Shown here piece after piece: positions 9,315 through 16,731 of a stretch of DNA of 64,000 bases (position 1 is the first letter of the stretch; each line of letters begins with the position of its first letter). Both the position numbers and the translations under genes were made by a program. Origin of the DNA: VRUE01 sp963824705 (GTDB lineage: Bacteria; Actinomycetota; Thermoleophilia; Solirubrobacterales; 70-9); contig CAWGQE010000003.1 of the NCBI GenBank assembly GCA_963824705.1, forward strand, positions 992,001 through 1,056,000, written 5' to 3'. Under the pieces are notes generated by a model that saw only the letters and a program-made list of their open reading frames with translations, made no database searches and had not been told where the DNA came from.

Positions 9315-10337
9315 ATGCTTTCTGAGCGGCAGGAGCTGATTCTTCGGCTGGCGGTCGATGCGTATCTCGCGTCGGGCAAGCCTGTGCCTTCGAAGGAGAT
9401 TGCGGAGAACCGTGAGATTGAGTGGGGTCCGTCGACCGTGCGGGCGGAGTTGGCGGCGCTTGAGGCGGCTGGATTTCTGAACCACCCGCATACCTCGGCG
9501 GGGCGGGTTCCTACTGAGGTTGGATACCGCTACTACGTCGATCGGCTGATCGAGTCCGGAGTGCCGAAGGCCGATCCCGGGGTCGAGCTGGAGCTCTCTC
9601 GCCTGCGGCGCGAGGTCGACGAGGCGATGCGGGAGACGACGGCCGCGCTCGCCCAGATGACCGACCTGATGGCGCTCGCCACGGCGCCGGCGCCCGCTAC
9701 CGCGACGATCCACCGGGTCGAGGTCCTGCGCCTGCAGCCGACCAAGGTGATGGCGATCGCGATCGCCTCGACCGGTGCCATCGCAAAGCGTGTCTTCGAC
9801 TTCGATGGGCCGGTCGATCCGGGTCTGGTCGAGTGGGCTTCCAGCTACCTCAACGAGTCCCTTGCCGGGATGGGCGTCGGCGCACGGATGATCGCCAACC
9901 GCCTTGCCGACCCCGACCTGGGGCCGGCCGAGTCGCGCTTCCTCGCCACGCTCGGTCCGGCCTTCACCGGGCTCGAGCAGGAAACTGGCGACAGCCTCTA
10001 CATGGAGGGTGCCTCGCGGCTCCTCTCCGACGACCACCGTGGCGACCTGCCCCGCGCCGACCGGCTGATGACGGCGCTGGAGCGCCGCGCCGGTGTGCTC
10101 GGGATGCTGCGCTCCGCCCTGGAGGAGCGTTCGGTCTTTCTCTGGATCGGTGGCGAGAACCCGCAGCCGGAGCTGCGCTCGGTCAGTGTCGTCGGCGCGA
10201 ACTACGGCCTGGCTCACCGAAATCTCGGCTCGGTTGGCGTGGTCGGACCGCTGCGGATGGACTACGCGACCGCGATCGTCTCGGTGCGCGGCGCGGCGCG
10301 CGAGCTCTCGCGCTACTGCGAGTCGGTCTACGGCTGA
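9315..10337 (+). CDS. hrcA: heat-inducible transcription repressor HrcA
   Basis: 340 residues, normal for HrcA. The N-terminal winged helix ('LSERQELILRLAVDAYLASG', 'VPSKEIAE', 'GPSTVRAELAALEAAGFL', 'HTSAGRVPTEVGYRYYVD') is highly diagnostic; the GAF-like dimerisation domain follows. HrcA represses class I heat-shock operons through CIRCE elements. Its TGA overlaps the ATG of dnaJ, so the two are translationally coupled, the usual hrcA-dnaJ arrangement when groE/dnaK are elsewhere. A TAGACT 6 bases before the ATG suggests a leaderless mRNA. Confidence 0.93.
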   Translation: MLSERQELILRLAVDAYLASGKPVPSKEIAENREIEWGPSTVRAELAALEAAGFLNHPHTSAGRVPTEVGYRYYVDRLIESGVPKADPGVELELSRLRREVDEAMRETTAALAQMTDLMALATAPAPATATIHRVEVLRLQPTKVMAIAIASTGAIAKRVFDFDGPVDPGLVEWASSYLNESLAGMGVGARMIANRLADPDLGPAESRFLATLGPAFTGLEQETGDSLYMEGASRLLSDDHRGDLPRADRLMTALERRAGVLGMLRSALEERSVFLWIGGENPQPELRSVSVVGANYGLAHRNLGSVGVVGPLRMDYATAIVSVRGAARELSRYCESVYG

Positions 10338-11002
10338 TGCCCGGGGACTACTACGAGATCCTCGGCGTCGGCCGCGACGCCAGCAAAGCCGAGGTGAAGA
10401 CCGCCTTCCGCCGCCTCGCGCGCGAGCTGCACCCGGACGTCAACGACCACGATCCGGAGGCGGAGGAGAAGTTCAAGGCGGCCGCGGAAGCCTACGAGGT
10501 GCTCTCCGACCCCGAGCGACGCCGCGCCTATGACGCCTACGGCCATGAGGGTCTGCGCGGCGCCGGTGCCGCGCCGGGTGGCTTCGGCTCGGTCGAGGAC
10601 ATCTTCCAGGCCTTCTTCAGTGGCAATTTCGGCTTCGAGGTGAGACGCGGGCCGATGCGCGGCCAGGATCTGATCCACACGGTCGAGATCTCGGCGATCG
10701 ACGCGATGCTGGGGACCAAGATCAAGATCCCGAGCCACGAGGGCGAGCGCGAGATCGAGCTTCCGGCCGGCACCCAGCCGGGCAGCCAGTTCGCCCTGCG
10801 CGGAAACGGCATGCCGGGCGCCAACGGCGGGCCGCCGGGCGACATGGTGATCGCGGTGCAGGTGATCGTCCCGGAGCAGCTCTCGGAGGAGCAGCGCGAG
10901 ATGGCGGAGAAGTTGGGCGAGACGATTGAGGCCCGCAACCTGCGCTCGCGGCACGGCGACGAGGGGAGCTTCTTCTCGCGCGTACGCAGAGCCTTCGGTT
11001 GA
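10337..11002 (+). CDS. dnaJ: short DnaJ-type co-chaperone lacking the zinc finger
   Basis: 221 residues against ~370-390 for canonical DnaJ. An intact J domain (1-67, HPD at 32-34) and a short Gly/Phe-poor linker are followed by 'RGPMRGQDLIHTVEIS' and 'MLGTKIKIPS', then directly 'IELPAGTQPGSQFALRGNGMP' and the final 'VPEQLSEEQREMAEKL' helix. The four CxxCxGxG repeats that normally separate these blocks are absent, as is most of a second beta domain; no frameshift is apparent. It stimulates DnaK ATPase through HPD; substrate handling is probably reduced. The start is fixed by ATGA overlap with hrcA; it overlaps prmA by 4 bases. Confidence 0.85.
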   Translation: MPGDYYEILGVGRDASKAEVKTAFRRLARELHPDVNDHDPEAEEKFKAAAEAYEVLSDPERRRAYDAYGHEGLRGAGAAPGGFGSVEDIFQAFFSGNFGFEVRRGPMRGQDLIHTVEISAIDAMLGTKIKIPSHEGEREIELPAGTQPGSQFALRGNGMPGANGGPPGDMVIAVQVIVPEQLSEEQREMAEKLGETIEARNLRSRHGDEGSFFSRVRRAFG

Positions 11003-11883
11003 TCCGGCTGGCGGTCCGCTGCGTTCCCGAGCTGGCCGAGCAGGTGTTGGCCGAGTTGACCGTCCTGGCTCCGAACGGGGTGGAGGAGGAGCGCGGTCAC
11101 GGCTACGTCGAGTACGCGATCTACGGTGGCGAGGGCGAGCTGCCGGAGCTGGGTGAGATCGAGGTGGCGGCCGGGGACGGGCTGGTCGAGCTGGTCGCGA
11201 CCGAGGTGCCCGACGACTGGGCCGACCGCTGGCAGGACTTTCACAAGCCGCTGCTGATCGGCGAGCGGCTCTGGCTGCGGCCCTCTTGGGAGGAGCCGCG
11301 CGAGGGCGCGATCGACCTCGTCGTCGACCCAGGCCGCGCCTTCGGCACCGGCGCCCACCCGACCACCCGCCTCTGCCTCGAGCTTTTGCTCGAGCTGGAG
11401 CAAGCCGGGGAAGGTCACGGTCCTCTGACCGATCTCGGCACCGGATCGGGCGTCCTCGCAATCGCGGCAGCCAAGCTCGGGTGGAACCCGGTGCGAGCCT
11501 ACGACCACGAGGCAGCTTCAATCGAAGCAGCGAGTGCCAACGCAGCTACAAACGGAGTCCGACTGGAGCTCGAGCAACTGAACCTCCGCGAGGGCCTTCC
11601 CGGCCTCGCATCAACGACAGTGGCCAACCTGACAGCACCCGTCCTCAAAGCCATCGCCGGTCAACTATCCGAAGTCAGTGGCGGGAGCGGGGGGAGGGCT
11701 CGCCGGAGCCTCCACGCTGTTGCTCCGCCGAGTCCTCCCCCCGATCTCACCACCATCGTCTGCTCTGGTCTTCTTCCCACGGAGCTAAACGAAATCGCGG
11801 CCGCCTTCGCTCCCGCCGGCCTCACCGAGGCCGATCGCCGCATCGACGGGGATTGGTCCGCGCTCCTGCTCCGTCGCCGTTAG
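10999..11883 (+). CDS. prmA: ribosomal protein L11 methyltransferase carrying a palindrome-encoded insertion
   Basis: 294 residues. PrmA trimethylates L11 using SAM. The N-terminal substrate domain includes 'DDWADRWQDFHKPLLIGERL'; the catalytic domain shows 'GRAFGTGAHPTTRL' (~112-124), the SAM motif 'DLGTGSGVLAIAA' (~145-157) and 'ANLTAPVL' (~209-216) in place of NPPY/NILA. Residues ~227-252 (GGSGGRARRSLHAVAPPSPP and flanks) are encoded by the palindromic element 11678-11753 and replace a short turn before the 'VCSGLL' strand; the rest of the fold continues normally, so the enzyme may still work. TTG start, overlapping dnaJ by 4 bases. Confidence 0.88.
   Translation: MIRLAVRCVPELAEQVLAELTVLAPNGVEEERGHGYVEYAIYGGEGELPELGEIEVAAGDGLVELVATEVPDDWADRWQDFHKPLLIGERLWLRPSWEEPREGAIDLVVDPGRAFGTGAHPTTRLCLELLLELEQAGEGHGPLTDLGTGSGVLAIAAAKLGWNPVRAYDHEAASIEAASANAATNGVRLELEQLNLREGLPGLASTTVANLTAPVLKAIAGQLSEVSGGSGGRARRSLHAVAPPSPPPDLTTIVCSGLLPTELNEIAAAFAPAGLTEADRRIDGDWSALLLRRR
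11678..11753. repeat. family-1 palindromic element inside prmA
   Basis: 32-base arms (11678-11709 / 11722-11753) pairing with five mismatches around a 12-base loop CTCCACGCTGTT. The loop and the adjoining CTCGNCGGAGC stem base recur in the element at 24559-24624 (reverse strand, loop CTCCATGCTGTT). Translated in frame as part of PrmA. Confidence 0.85.
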
Positions 11884-11901
11884 CGGATATCTTTCTCGGC
11901 G

Positions 11902-12387
11902 ATGCTGGCGACGATCGTGGATCCGGGCTACAAGATTGCGCTGTTCCTGCACATCCTCGCGGTCGTATTGGCTTTCGGCCCGACCTTCGGCTACGCCTTC
12001 TTCTTCTCCGTGGTGCCGCAGCACCCGCGGGCGACGCCGGCGATCATGGCCGGGATACAGAAGGTCGACCGCTACCTCGTCAACCCGGGGATGATCGTCC
12101 TCCTGCTCGCGGGCATCTACCTACTCGCTGACGGGCCTTGGGAGACGAGCGACGCCTTCGTCAGCGTCGGCTTCCTTGCGATCATCGTCCTCTTCGGCCT
12201 CCAGCATGCCTTCTTCCAGCCCAAGGTCCGCGAAGCCAAAGCGTTGGCCGAGCGCGATCTGAAGTCGGGCGACACGCTCAGCGATGAGTTCGAAGCGCTG
12301 GGCGACCGAATCGGCAAAGTCGGCACGCTCGCCGGGCTGATCGTCGTGGTGACGATCTTCTTCATGGCATACAAACCATTTCTCTAG
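11902..12387 (+). CDS. DUF2269-type integral membrane protein
   Basis: 161 residues with four hydrophobic helices (about residues 10-32, 57-75, 85-103, 137-157). The opening 'PGYKIALFLHILAVVLAFGP' resembles small DUF2269 membrane proteins common in actinobacteria; function unknown. A conserved-looking His in the first helix and an amphipathic charged segment (~107-135) before the last helix are visible. A TATCTT lies 8 bases before the ATG. It ends 20 bases before murI, so the two may be co-transcribed. Confidence 0.65.
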   Translation: MLATIVDPGYKIALFLHILAVVLAFGPTFGYAFFFSVVPQHPRATPAIMAGIQKVDRYLVNPGMIVLLLAGIYLLADGPWETSDAFVSVGFLAIIVLFGLQHAFFQPKVREAKALAERDLKSGDTLSDEFEALGDRIGKVGTLAGLIVVVTIFFMAYKPFL

Positions 12388-12407
12388 ATCCTTCGCAGCC
12401 GATCGCG

Positions 12408-13205
12408 ATGTTCGACTCCGGTGTGGGCGGGCTCACCGTGCTGCACGAGTCCCTGGTCTCGTTGCCAGAGGAGGACTTCGTCTATCTCGGCGATACGGCG
12501 ATGTTCCCCTACGGGACGCGCGATCCGGAGCGCCTGCGCGAGCGAATCCGCGCGATCGCGACGCTACTGCTGGAGGGCGGCGCGAAGCTGCTGGTGATCG
12601 CCTGCAACACGGCGACCTCGATAGGCGAGGGGGTGGCCCGCGAGGTCGCGGCGGAACATGGGGTGGAGGTGGTGCCGGTGGTCGAGCCGCAGGCCGAGAT
12701 CGCCGCGGCGATCACCGACAGCGGCCGGGTCGGCGTGCTGGCCACTCCGAACACGGTCGAGAGCGGCGCCTACCGGCGCGCCCTGGAGACCCAGGGGCGG
12801 GCGCTCGCGGTGACCGAAGTCGAGGCGCCCGACCTGGCGCCCTTCATCCAGGACGGCTCGCCCTTCGACCAGGGGGTGCTCGAGATGGCCCGTGCCTACT
12901 GCGCACCGCTGAAGCGCGCCGAAGTCGACACCCTGATCCTCGGCTGCACCCACTACCCGCTGGTCGCGCCGATGCTGCAGCGCATCCTCGGTCGCGACGT
13001 GCGCCTGGTCAGCGGCGGGCACGCGGTTGCCGCGGCGGTCCAGCGGACGCTCGAGTCCGCCGGCCTGGCTCGTCCCGTCGACGGCGAGGGTGAGTACCGC
13101 TTCCTCTGCAGCGGCGACGTCGAGTCCTTCCGCGAGTTGGGCACCCGCTTCCTGCAGATGCCGCTCGGAGACGTCGAGCGGATCGACATTCCAGTCTCTA
13201 GCTGA
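12408..13205 (+). CDS. murI: glutamate racemase
   Basis: 265 residues. MurI supplies D-glutamate for peptidoglycan. 'MFDSGVGGLTVLHE' at the N-terminus with the catalytic Asp, the first catalytic Cys in 'VIACNTATS' (~66-73), and the second in 'LGCTHYPLV' (~182-190) are all present. The frame remains open for a few codons upstream (…PIAMFDSG), where other MurI proteins have PIGVFDSG, so the real start could be a non-ATG codon slightly earlier. The C-terminus is followed by a ~130-base gap leading into vapBC. Confidence 0.93.
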   Translation: MFDSGVGGLTVLHESLVSLPEEDFVYLGDTAMFPYGTRDPERLRERIRAIATLLLEGGAKLLVIACNTATSIGEGVAREVAAEHGVEVVPVVEPQAEIAAAITDSGRVGVLATPNTVESGAYRRALETQGRALAVTEVEAPDLAPFIQDGSPFDQGVLEMARAYCAPLKRAEVDTLILGCTHYPLVAPMLQRILGRDVRLVSGGHAVAAAVQRTLESAGLARPVDGEGEYRFLCSGDVESFRELGTRFLQMPLGDVERIDIPVSS

Positions 13206-13322
13206 CTTTCTTTCGTCTCGGAGAATTCTCAGAGTTGGCACGTTCTCAACCCACCTGTGCGCCCTGGTCTGCGAGCGTCCAGACTCATGACGACTACAGC
13301 GATTCCATCTGGCAATACCGTA

Positions 13323-13328
13323 TATACT
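13323..13328 (+). promoter_or_regulatory. -10 hexamer TATACT for vapBC (leaderless-type)
   Basis: TATACT lies 6 bases before the GTG at 13335, within an AT-richer patch (TATATACT) that stands out locally. It would start the transcript at or next to the antitoxin start codon. The rest of the 13206-13322 gap shows only a short GAGAATTCTC palindrome (at about 13221). Confidence 0.55.
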
Positions 13329-13334
13329 CATCCA

Positions 13335-13562
13335 GTGGCCAAGGTGATGATCTCAATGCCCGACGACCTGCTCGACCGGCTTGACGCCCAGGCACGCGCC
13401 AACCGCGAGACGCGCAGCGGCTTCCTGCGCCGTCTCGCCGAGCGCGAGCTCGAGTTCGACGAGGCCCGCCGGCGTAGGGAGATCGAAGATCTTCTCGGTC
13501 CCCCTCTTCGCATGGGTGGGGACTCGGCCCGGCTGATTCGCGAAGACCGCGAATCCCACTGA
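13335..13562 (+). CDS. vapB: VapB-like ribbon-helix-helix antitoxin
   Basis: 75 residues from GTG 13335 (ATG at 13347 is an alternative). The N-terminal 'KVMISMPDDLLDRLDAQARANRETRSGFLRRLAERELE' region, shown here only by key parts MISMPDDLL and SGFLRRLAE, is a standard CopG/RHH strand-helix-helix DNA-binding fold; the C-terminal part is the toxin-binding tail. It is immediately followed by a PIN-domain gene one base after the stop, so the two form a type II toxin-antitoxin module. Expected to autoregulate its own promoter. Confidence 0.85.
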   Translation: MAKVMISMPDDLLDRLDAQARANRETRSGFLRRLAERELEFDEARRRREIEDLLGPPLRMGGDSARLIREDRESH

Positions 13563-13563
13563 G

Positions 13564-13968
13564 ATGCTCCTGCTCGATGCCGGCGTCTGGGTTGCGGCCA
13601 AAGACGCGGATGACCGTTACTACGATGCGGCCCGCGGACTCGTCTTTGACGTGAAGGTGCCGGTCGCCGCTTTGGACCTGACGATCTACGAGGTGGCGAA
13701 TGTGGTCGGATCTCGCTGGGGCCGACCCGACGCTGCGCGAGAGCTGTGTCGCTCGATCCCCAAGCGGTGCAACGACCTTCTGCTGGCCGTAGACGTCGAT
13801 CTGATCGATGCCACCGTGGACGTCGCCGCCGAGCATGGCCTCACTGCCTACGACGCTGCCTACGTCGCCGCGGCCCGACGTCACGATTGGACGCTGGTCA
13901 GCGCCGACATTGCCGATCTCGTCTCCAAGGGGTTGGCGGTGGCGCCCGACGCCGCCAACTACCCTTAG
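13564..13968 (+). CDS. vapC: VapC-like PIN-domain ribonuclease toxin
   Basis: 134 residues. The PIN acidic centre is complete: Asp5 in 'LLLDAGVW', Glu43 in 'TIYEVANV', Asp97 in 'TAYDAAYVA' and Asp115 in 'LVSADIADL'. VapC toxins cleave specific tRNAs or rRNA when the antitoxin is lost. The gene begins one base after the antitoxin stop. Its 3' end carries TACCCT, a candidate -10 for the following yqeY gene. The module is wedged between murI and yqeY, genes that are otherwise housekeeping. Confidence 0.87.
   Translation: MLLLDAGVWVAAKDADDRYYDAARGLVFDVKVPVAALDLTIYEVANVVGSRWGRPDAARELCRSIPKRCNDLLLAVDVDLIDATVDVAAEHGLTAYDAAYVAAARRHDWTLVSADIADLVSKGLAVAPDAANYP
13960..13965 (+). promoter_or_regulatory. 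candidate -10 TACCCT for yqeY, inside the end of vapC
   Basis: TACCCT ends 7 bases before the yqeY ATG at 13973, overlapping the last codons of vapC. Fits the leaderless geometry of other genes here but could be chance. Confidence 0.35.
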
Positions 13969-13972
13969 AGAG

Positions 13973-14404
13973 ATGAGCGTCCTCGAGCAGGTGCAGGCCG
14001 ATGTGCGTACCGCGATGAAAGCGGGCGAGCGGGAGCGTGCCGCCGCGTTGCGGATGGTCGTCGACTCGCTGCAGCAGGACGCCAAGCTGGGCAACGGCGA
14101 CGAGGTCGCGGTCCTGCAGCGAGAGCGCAAGAAGCGACTCGAGGCGGAGGAGGCCTACCGCGAGGCGGATCGCGGCGAGCAGGCGAGCGCGGAGCGTTTC
14201 GAGGCCGAGCTGATCGAGGCCTACCTGCCGGCGCAGCTGTCCGATGAGGAGCTGGCTGAGCTGGTCGAAGCGGCGGTCGCCGAAACGGGCGCGACCGAGC
14301 AGAAGCAGATGGGGCAGGTGATGTCGGCGCTGATGCCGAAGCTCGGCGGACGGGCCGACGGCAAGCGGGTGAGCGCGGCGGTGCGAGAGAAACTTGGCTC
14401 GTAG
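13973..14404 (+). CDS. yqeY: GatB/YqeY domain protein
   Basis: 143 residues from the ATG at 13973; the frame is open earlier only as a shadow over vapC. Starts 'MSVLEQVQADVRTAMKAGE' and contains the C-terminal 'LPAQLSDEELAELV' and 'MGQVMSALMPKLGGRADGK' segments of the YqeY/Aim41 family, related to the tail domain of GatB, which contacts tRNA. The cellular role is not established. It overlaps the TTG start of phoH by 11 bases, putting it at the head of a yqeY-phoH-ybeY-era chain. Confidence 0.88.
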   Translation: MSVLEQVQADVRTAMKAGERERAAALRMVVDSLQQDAKLGNGDEVAVLQRERKKRLEAEEAYREADRGEQASAERFEAELIEAYLPAQLSDEELAELVEAAVAETGATEQKQMGQVMSALMPKLGGRADGKRVSAAVREKLGS

Positions 14405-15365
14405 GCAACTGACCCTCGACAACACCGTGGCCGCCGAGCTGGCCGGCTCCGAGGACGCCGTCTTGCGGGCGCTGCGCGGCCGCCTCGATTGCGACTTCCA
14501 CCTGCGCGGCAACATCCTCACCCTCGACGGCGACTCGACCGACGTGCAGACAGCGGCCACGGTTGTCGACGAGCTGGTCGACCTGATCGAGCAGGGTCAC
14601 GAGGTCGCTCCTGGGACGATCGAAGCGGTGACCGGTGCGCTCGACGCCGACGAGAGCCCGGCCGAGATCCTCGAGGACGTCGTCTGGCGGCATCGCAACA
14701 CCAAGGTGGCGCCGAAGACGCTCAACCAGAAACGCTACGTCGACTCGATCCGCCGCCACACGATCACCTTCGGCATCGGCCCCGCCGGCACCGGTAAGAC
14801 CTTCCTGGCCGTGGCGATGGCGGCACATGCCCTTGCCGAGAAGGAAGTGCAGCGGATCATCCTCACCCGACCCGCGGTCGAGGCCGGCGAGCGGCTCGGC
14901 TTCCTGCCCGGCGATATTCAGGCCAAGGTCGACCCTTATCTGAGGCCTCTCTTCGACGCGCTCTACGACATGCTCGACCCCGACCGTGTAAACGGCTACT
15001 TCGAGCGCGGAGTGATCGAGGTGGCGCCGCTCGCCTTCATGCGCGGCCGCACCCTCAACGACTCCTTCGTCATCCTCGACGAGGCGCAGAACACCAGCCC
15101 CGAGCAGATGAAGATGTTCCTCACCCGGCTCGGCTTCAACTCGCGCATGGTCGTAACCGGCGACGTCACCCAGATCGATCTGCCGACCGACCAGCGCTCG
15201 GGTCTGGTCGTCGTCCGCGACATCCTCAGCGAGGTTCAGGACATCTCCTTCGTCCGCTTCGGCGGCGAGGACGTCGTCCGTCACAAACTGGTGCAGCGGA
15301 TCGTCGCGGCCTACGGCGAGCACGCCGAGCGCCAGCAGGGCGGGCAGTCGGCGGATGGGGGTTGA
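14394..15365 (+). CDS. phoH: PhoH-family ATPase
   Basis: 323 residues. An N-terminal KH-like domain (1-100) is followed by a P-loop ATPase: Walker A GPAGTGKT (~129-136), 'LTRPAVEAGERLGFLPGD', Walker B 'FVILDEAQNTSPEQMKMFLTR' (key: DEAQN) and the sensor 'VVTGDVTQIDLP'. PhoH proteins are RNA-associated ATPases, genetically linked to YbeY. The TTG at 14394 starts within the end of yqeY; its stop overlaps the start of ybeY by 11 bases. The order phoH-ybeY-era is conserved across bacteria. Confidence 0.93.
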   Translation: MARRQLTLDNTVAAELAGSEDAVLRALRGRLDCDFHLRGNILTLDGDSTDVQTAATVVDELVDLIEQGHEVAPGTIEAVTGALDADESPAEILEDVVWRHRNTKVAPKTLNQKRYVDSIRRHTITFGIGPAGTGKTFLAVAMAAHALAEKEVQRIILTRPAVEAGERLGFLPGDIQAKVDPYLRPLFDALYDMLDPDRVNGYFERGVIEVAPLAFMRGRTLNDSFVILDEAQNTSPEQMKMFLTRLGFNSRMVVTGDVTQIDLPTDQRSGLVVVRDILSEVQDISFVRFGGEDVVRHKLVQRIVAAYGEHAERQQGGQSADGG

Positions 15366-15720
15366 CCTCGCCGACGTGCCGGCCGAGCTGCGCGACGCCG
15401 TGGCGGCGGCGCTGGCGGCGGCGGGCGTCGCCGACGGTCACATCGCGGTCGAGCTGGTCGACGCCGAGCGGATCCGCGAGCTCAACCGCGTCCACCGCGG
15501 CAAGGACGCTCCAACCGACGTGCTCGCCTTCCCACTCGACGGCGCCGGCCCGACCGCTGGGCCGCGAGAGCTGGGCGACGTGGCGATTTGCCCCCCGCAC
15601 TGCACCGATGTCGTCGAGGCGGCGGTCCACGGCACCCTGCACCTCTGCGGAATGGACCACGAGAGCGACGCGGGCGAGATGCTGGCCCTGCAGGGCCGCG
15701 TGATGGCGGGGCTGAGATGA
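15355..15720 (+). CDS. ybeY: endoribonuclease YbeY, rRNA maturation factor
   Basis: 121 residues, short for the family (about 150). The zinc motif H-G-T-L-H-L-x-G-M-D-H is intact (His92, His96, His102), preceded by 'TDVLAFPL' and 'LGDVAICPP'. YbeY processes the 16S rRNA 3' end and takes part in ribosome quality control. The usual fourth-strand acidic tail is brief. It overlaps phoH upstream and era downstream (ATGA), so it is translated from a polycistronic message. Confidence 0.93.
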   Translation: MGVDLADVPAELRDAVAAALAAAGVADGHIAVELVDAERIRELNRVHRGKDAPTDVLAFPLDGAGPTAGPRELGDVAICPPHCTDVVEAAVHGTLHLCGMDHESDAGEMLALQGRVMAGLR

Positions 15721-16610
15721 CTCGGGCCGGATTCGTCGGCCTTGCCGGGCGCCCGAACGTCGGCAAGTCGACCCTGGTCAACGCGATCGTCGGCAGCCGT
15801 GTCGCGATCGTCTCGATGCGCCCGCAGACGACGCGCCGGGCGATCCGCGGCATCGCCACCGACGTCGAGGCCGGCTCTCAGCTCGTCCTCGTCGATCTGC
15901 CCGGAGTGCAGAGGCCGCGCGACGTGCTGACCGAGCGGATGCAGCACCGGGTTGAGCGCGAGCTGGCCGACTCCGACCTTGCCCTGCTGGTCGTCAACGG
16001 GCAGGAGGGGATCGGGGCCGGAGACCGCTTCATCGCCCGCGCTCTGGTCGAGGCGAACAGCAGGCTGCCGACGATCTGCGCGGTCAACAAGATCGACACG
16101 GTCGGTCCCAACCAGCTGGTGCCGGTCCTGTCCGAGGCCGCCGATCTGGAGGGCGTGGACGAGGTATTCCCGATCAGCGCCCGTGGCGGCAAAGGCCTCG
16201 ACGTCCTGGTGCAGCGGCTGGCCGAGCTCGTCCCCGACGGCCCCTACCTCTACCCGCCGGAGGACCACAGCGACCAGTCGAGCGAGACCATGCTGGCCGA
16301 GCTGATCCGCGAGCAGGTCCTCAACCGGACCCGTGACGAGATCCCGCACTCGGTCGAGGTGCAGGTCAAGGAGCTCGAGCGGCGCGAGGACGGTCTGGTC
16401 ACCGTGCGCGCCGAGGTGTGGGCGGAGACCGAGTCGCAGAAGGGCATCCTGATCGGCAAGGGCGGCAAGAAGATCGGCGAGGTCGGCACCGCGGCCCGCA
16501 GCTCGCTGGAGGCCGAGCTGGGCGCAAAGGTCCACCTCGACCTGAAGATCCGCGTGCGCAGCCACTGGCGGCGGGACGAGGGTTTGCTGGATCGCCTTGG
16601 CATTGAGTAA
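15717..16610 (+). CDS. era: ribosome-assembly GTPase Era
   Basis: 297 residues from the ATG at 15717 overlapping the ybeY stop. GTPase motifs: GRPNVGKST (~11-19), effector 'QTTRRAIRG', DLPGV, NKID. The C-terminal KH domain includes 'GILIGKGGKKIGEVG' and ends in 'VRVRSHWRRDEG'. Era binds the 3' end of 16S rRNA and checks 30S maturation, consistent with ybeY next door. Directly after the TAA starts a 95-bp palindromic element that closes the gene chain. Confidence 0.95.
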   Translation: MTRAGFVGLAGRPNVGKSTLVNAIVGSRVAIVSMRPQTTRRAIRGIATDVEAGSQLVLVDLPGVQRPRDVLTERMQHRVERELADSDLALLVVNGQEGIGAGDRFIARALVEANSRLPTICAVNKIDTVGPNQLVPVLSEAADLEGVDEVFPISARGGKGLDVLVQRLAELVPDGPYLYPPEDHSDQSSETMLAELIREQVLNRTRDEIPHSVEVQVKELERREDGLVTVRAEVWAETESQKGILIGKGGKKIGEVGTAARSSLEAELGAKVHLDLKIRVRSHWRRDEGLLDRLGIE

Positions 16611-16705
16611 CGAGGGGATGGGGACGCCCTCGCCCGGACAATCGTCGGTCTAATGAGACCGACGATTTGAATATCCGCCCGTTCGAGGGCGTCCCCATCC
16701 CCTCG
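16611..16705. repeat. palindromic element, double-nested hairpin, between era and hisIE
   Basis: Perfect 22-base outer arms (16611-16632 and 16684-16705) enclose an inner perfect hairpin ATCGTCGGTCT-AATG-AGACCGACGAT (16641-16666). It begins at the base after the era stop and ends 14 bases before the hisIE -10. No U-tract follows, so it is not a textbook terminator. No other member with this core was recognised in the window. Confidence 0.85.
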
Positions 16706-16719
16706 CATGCGCGTGCCAA

Positions 16720-16725
16720 TACGAT
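16720..16725 (+). promoter_or_regulatory. -10 hexamer TACGAT, leaderless-type, for hisIE
   Basis: TACGAT ends 6 bases before the ATG at 16732. The -35 zone is in the right arm of the preceding palindrome; no -35 consensus is visible. Confidence 0.5.
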
Positions 16726-16731
16726 TGTTCG

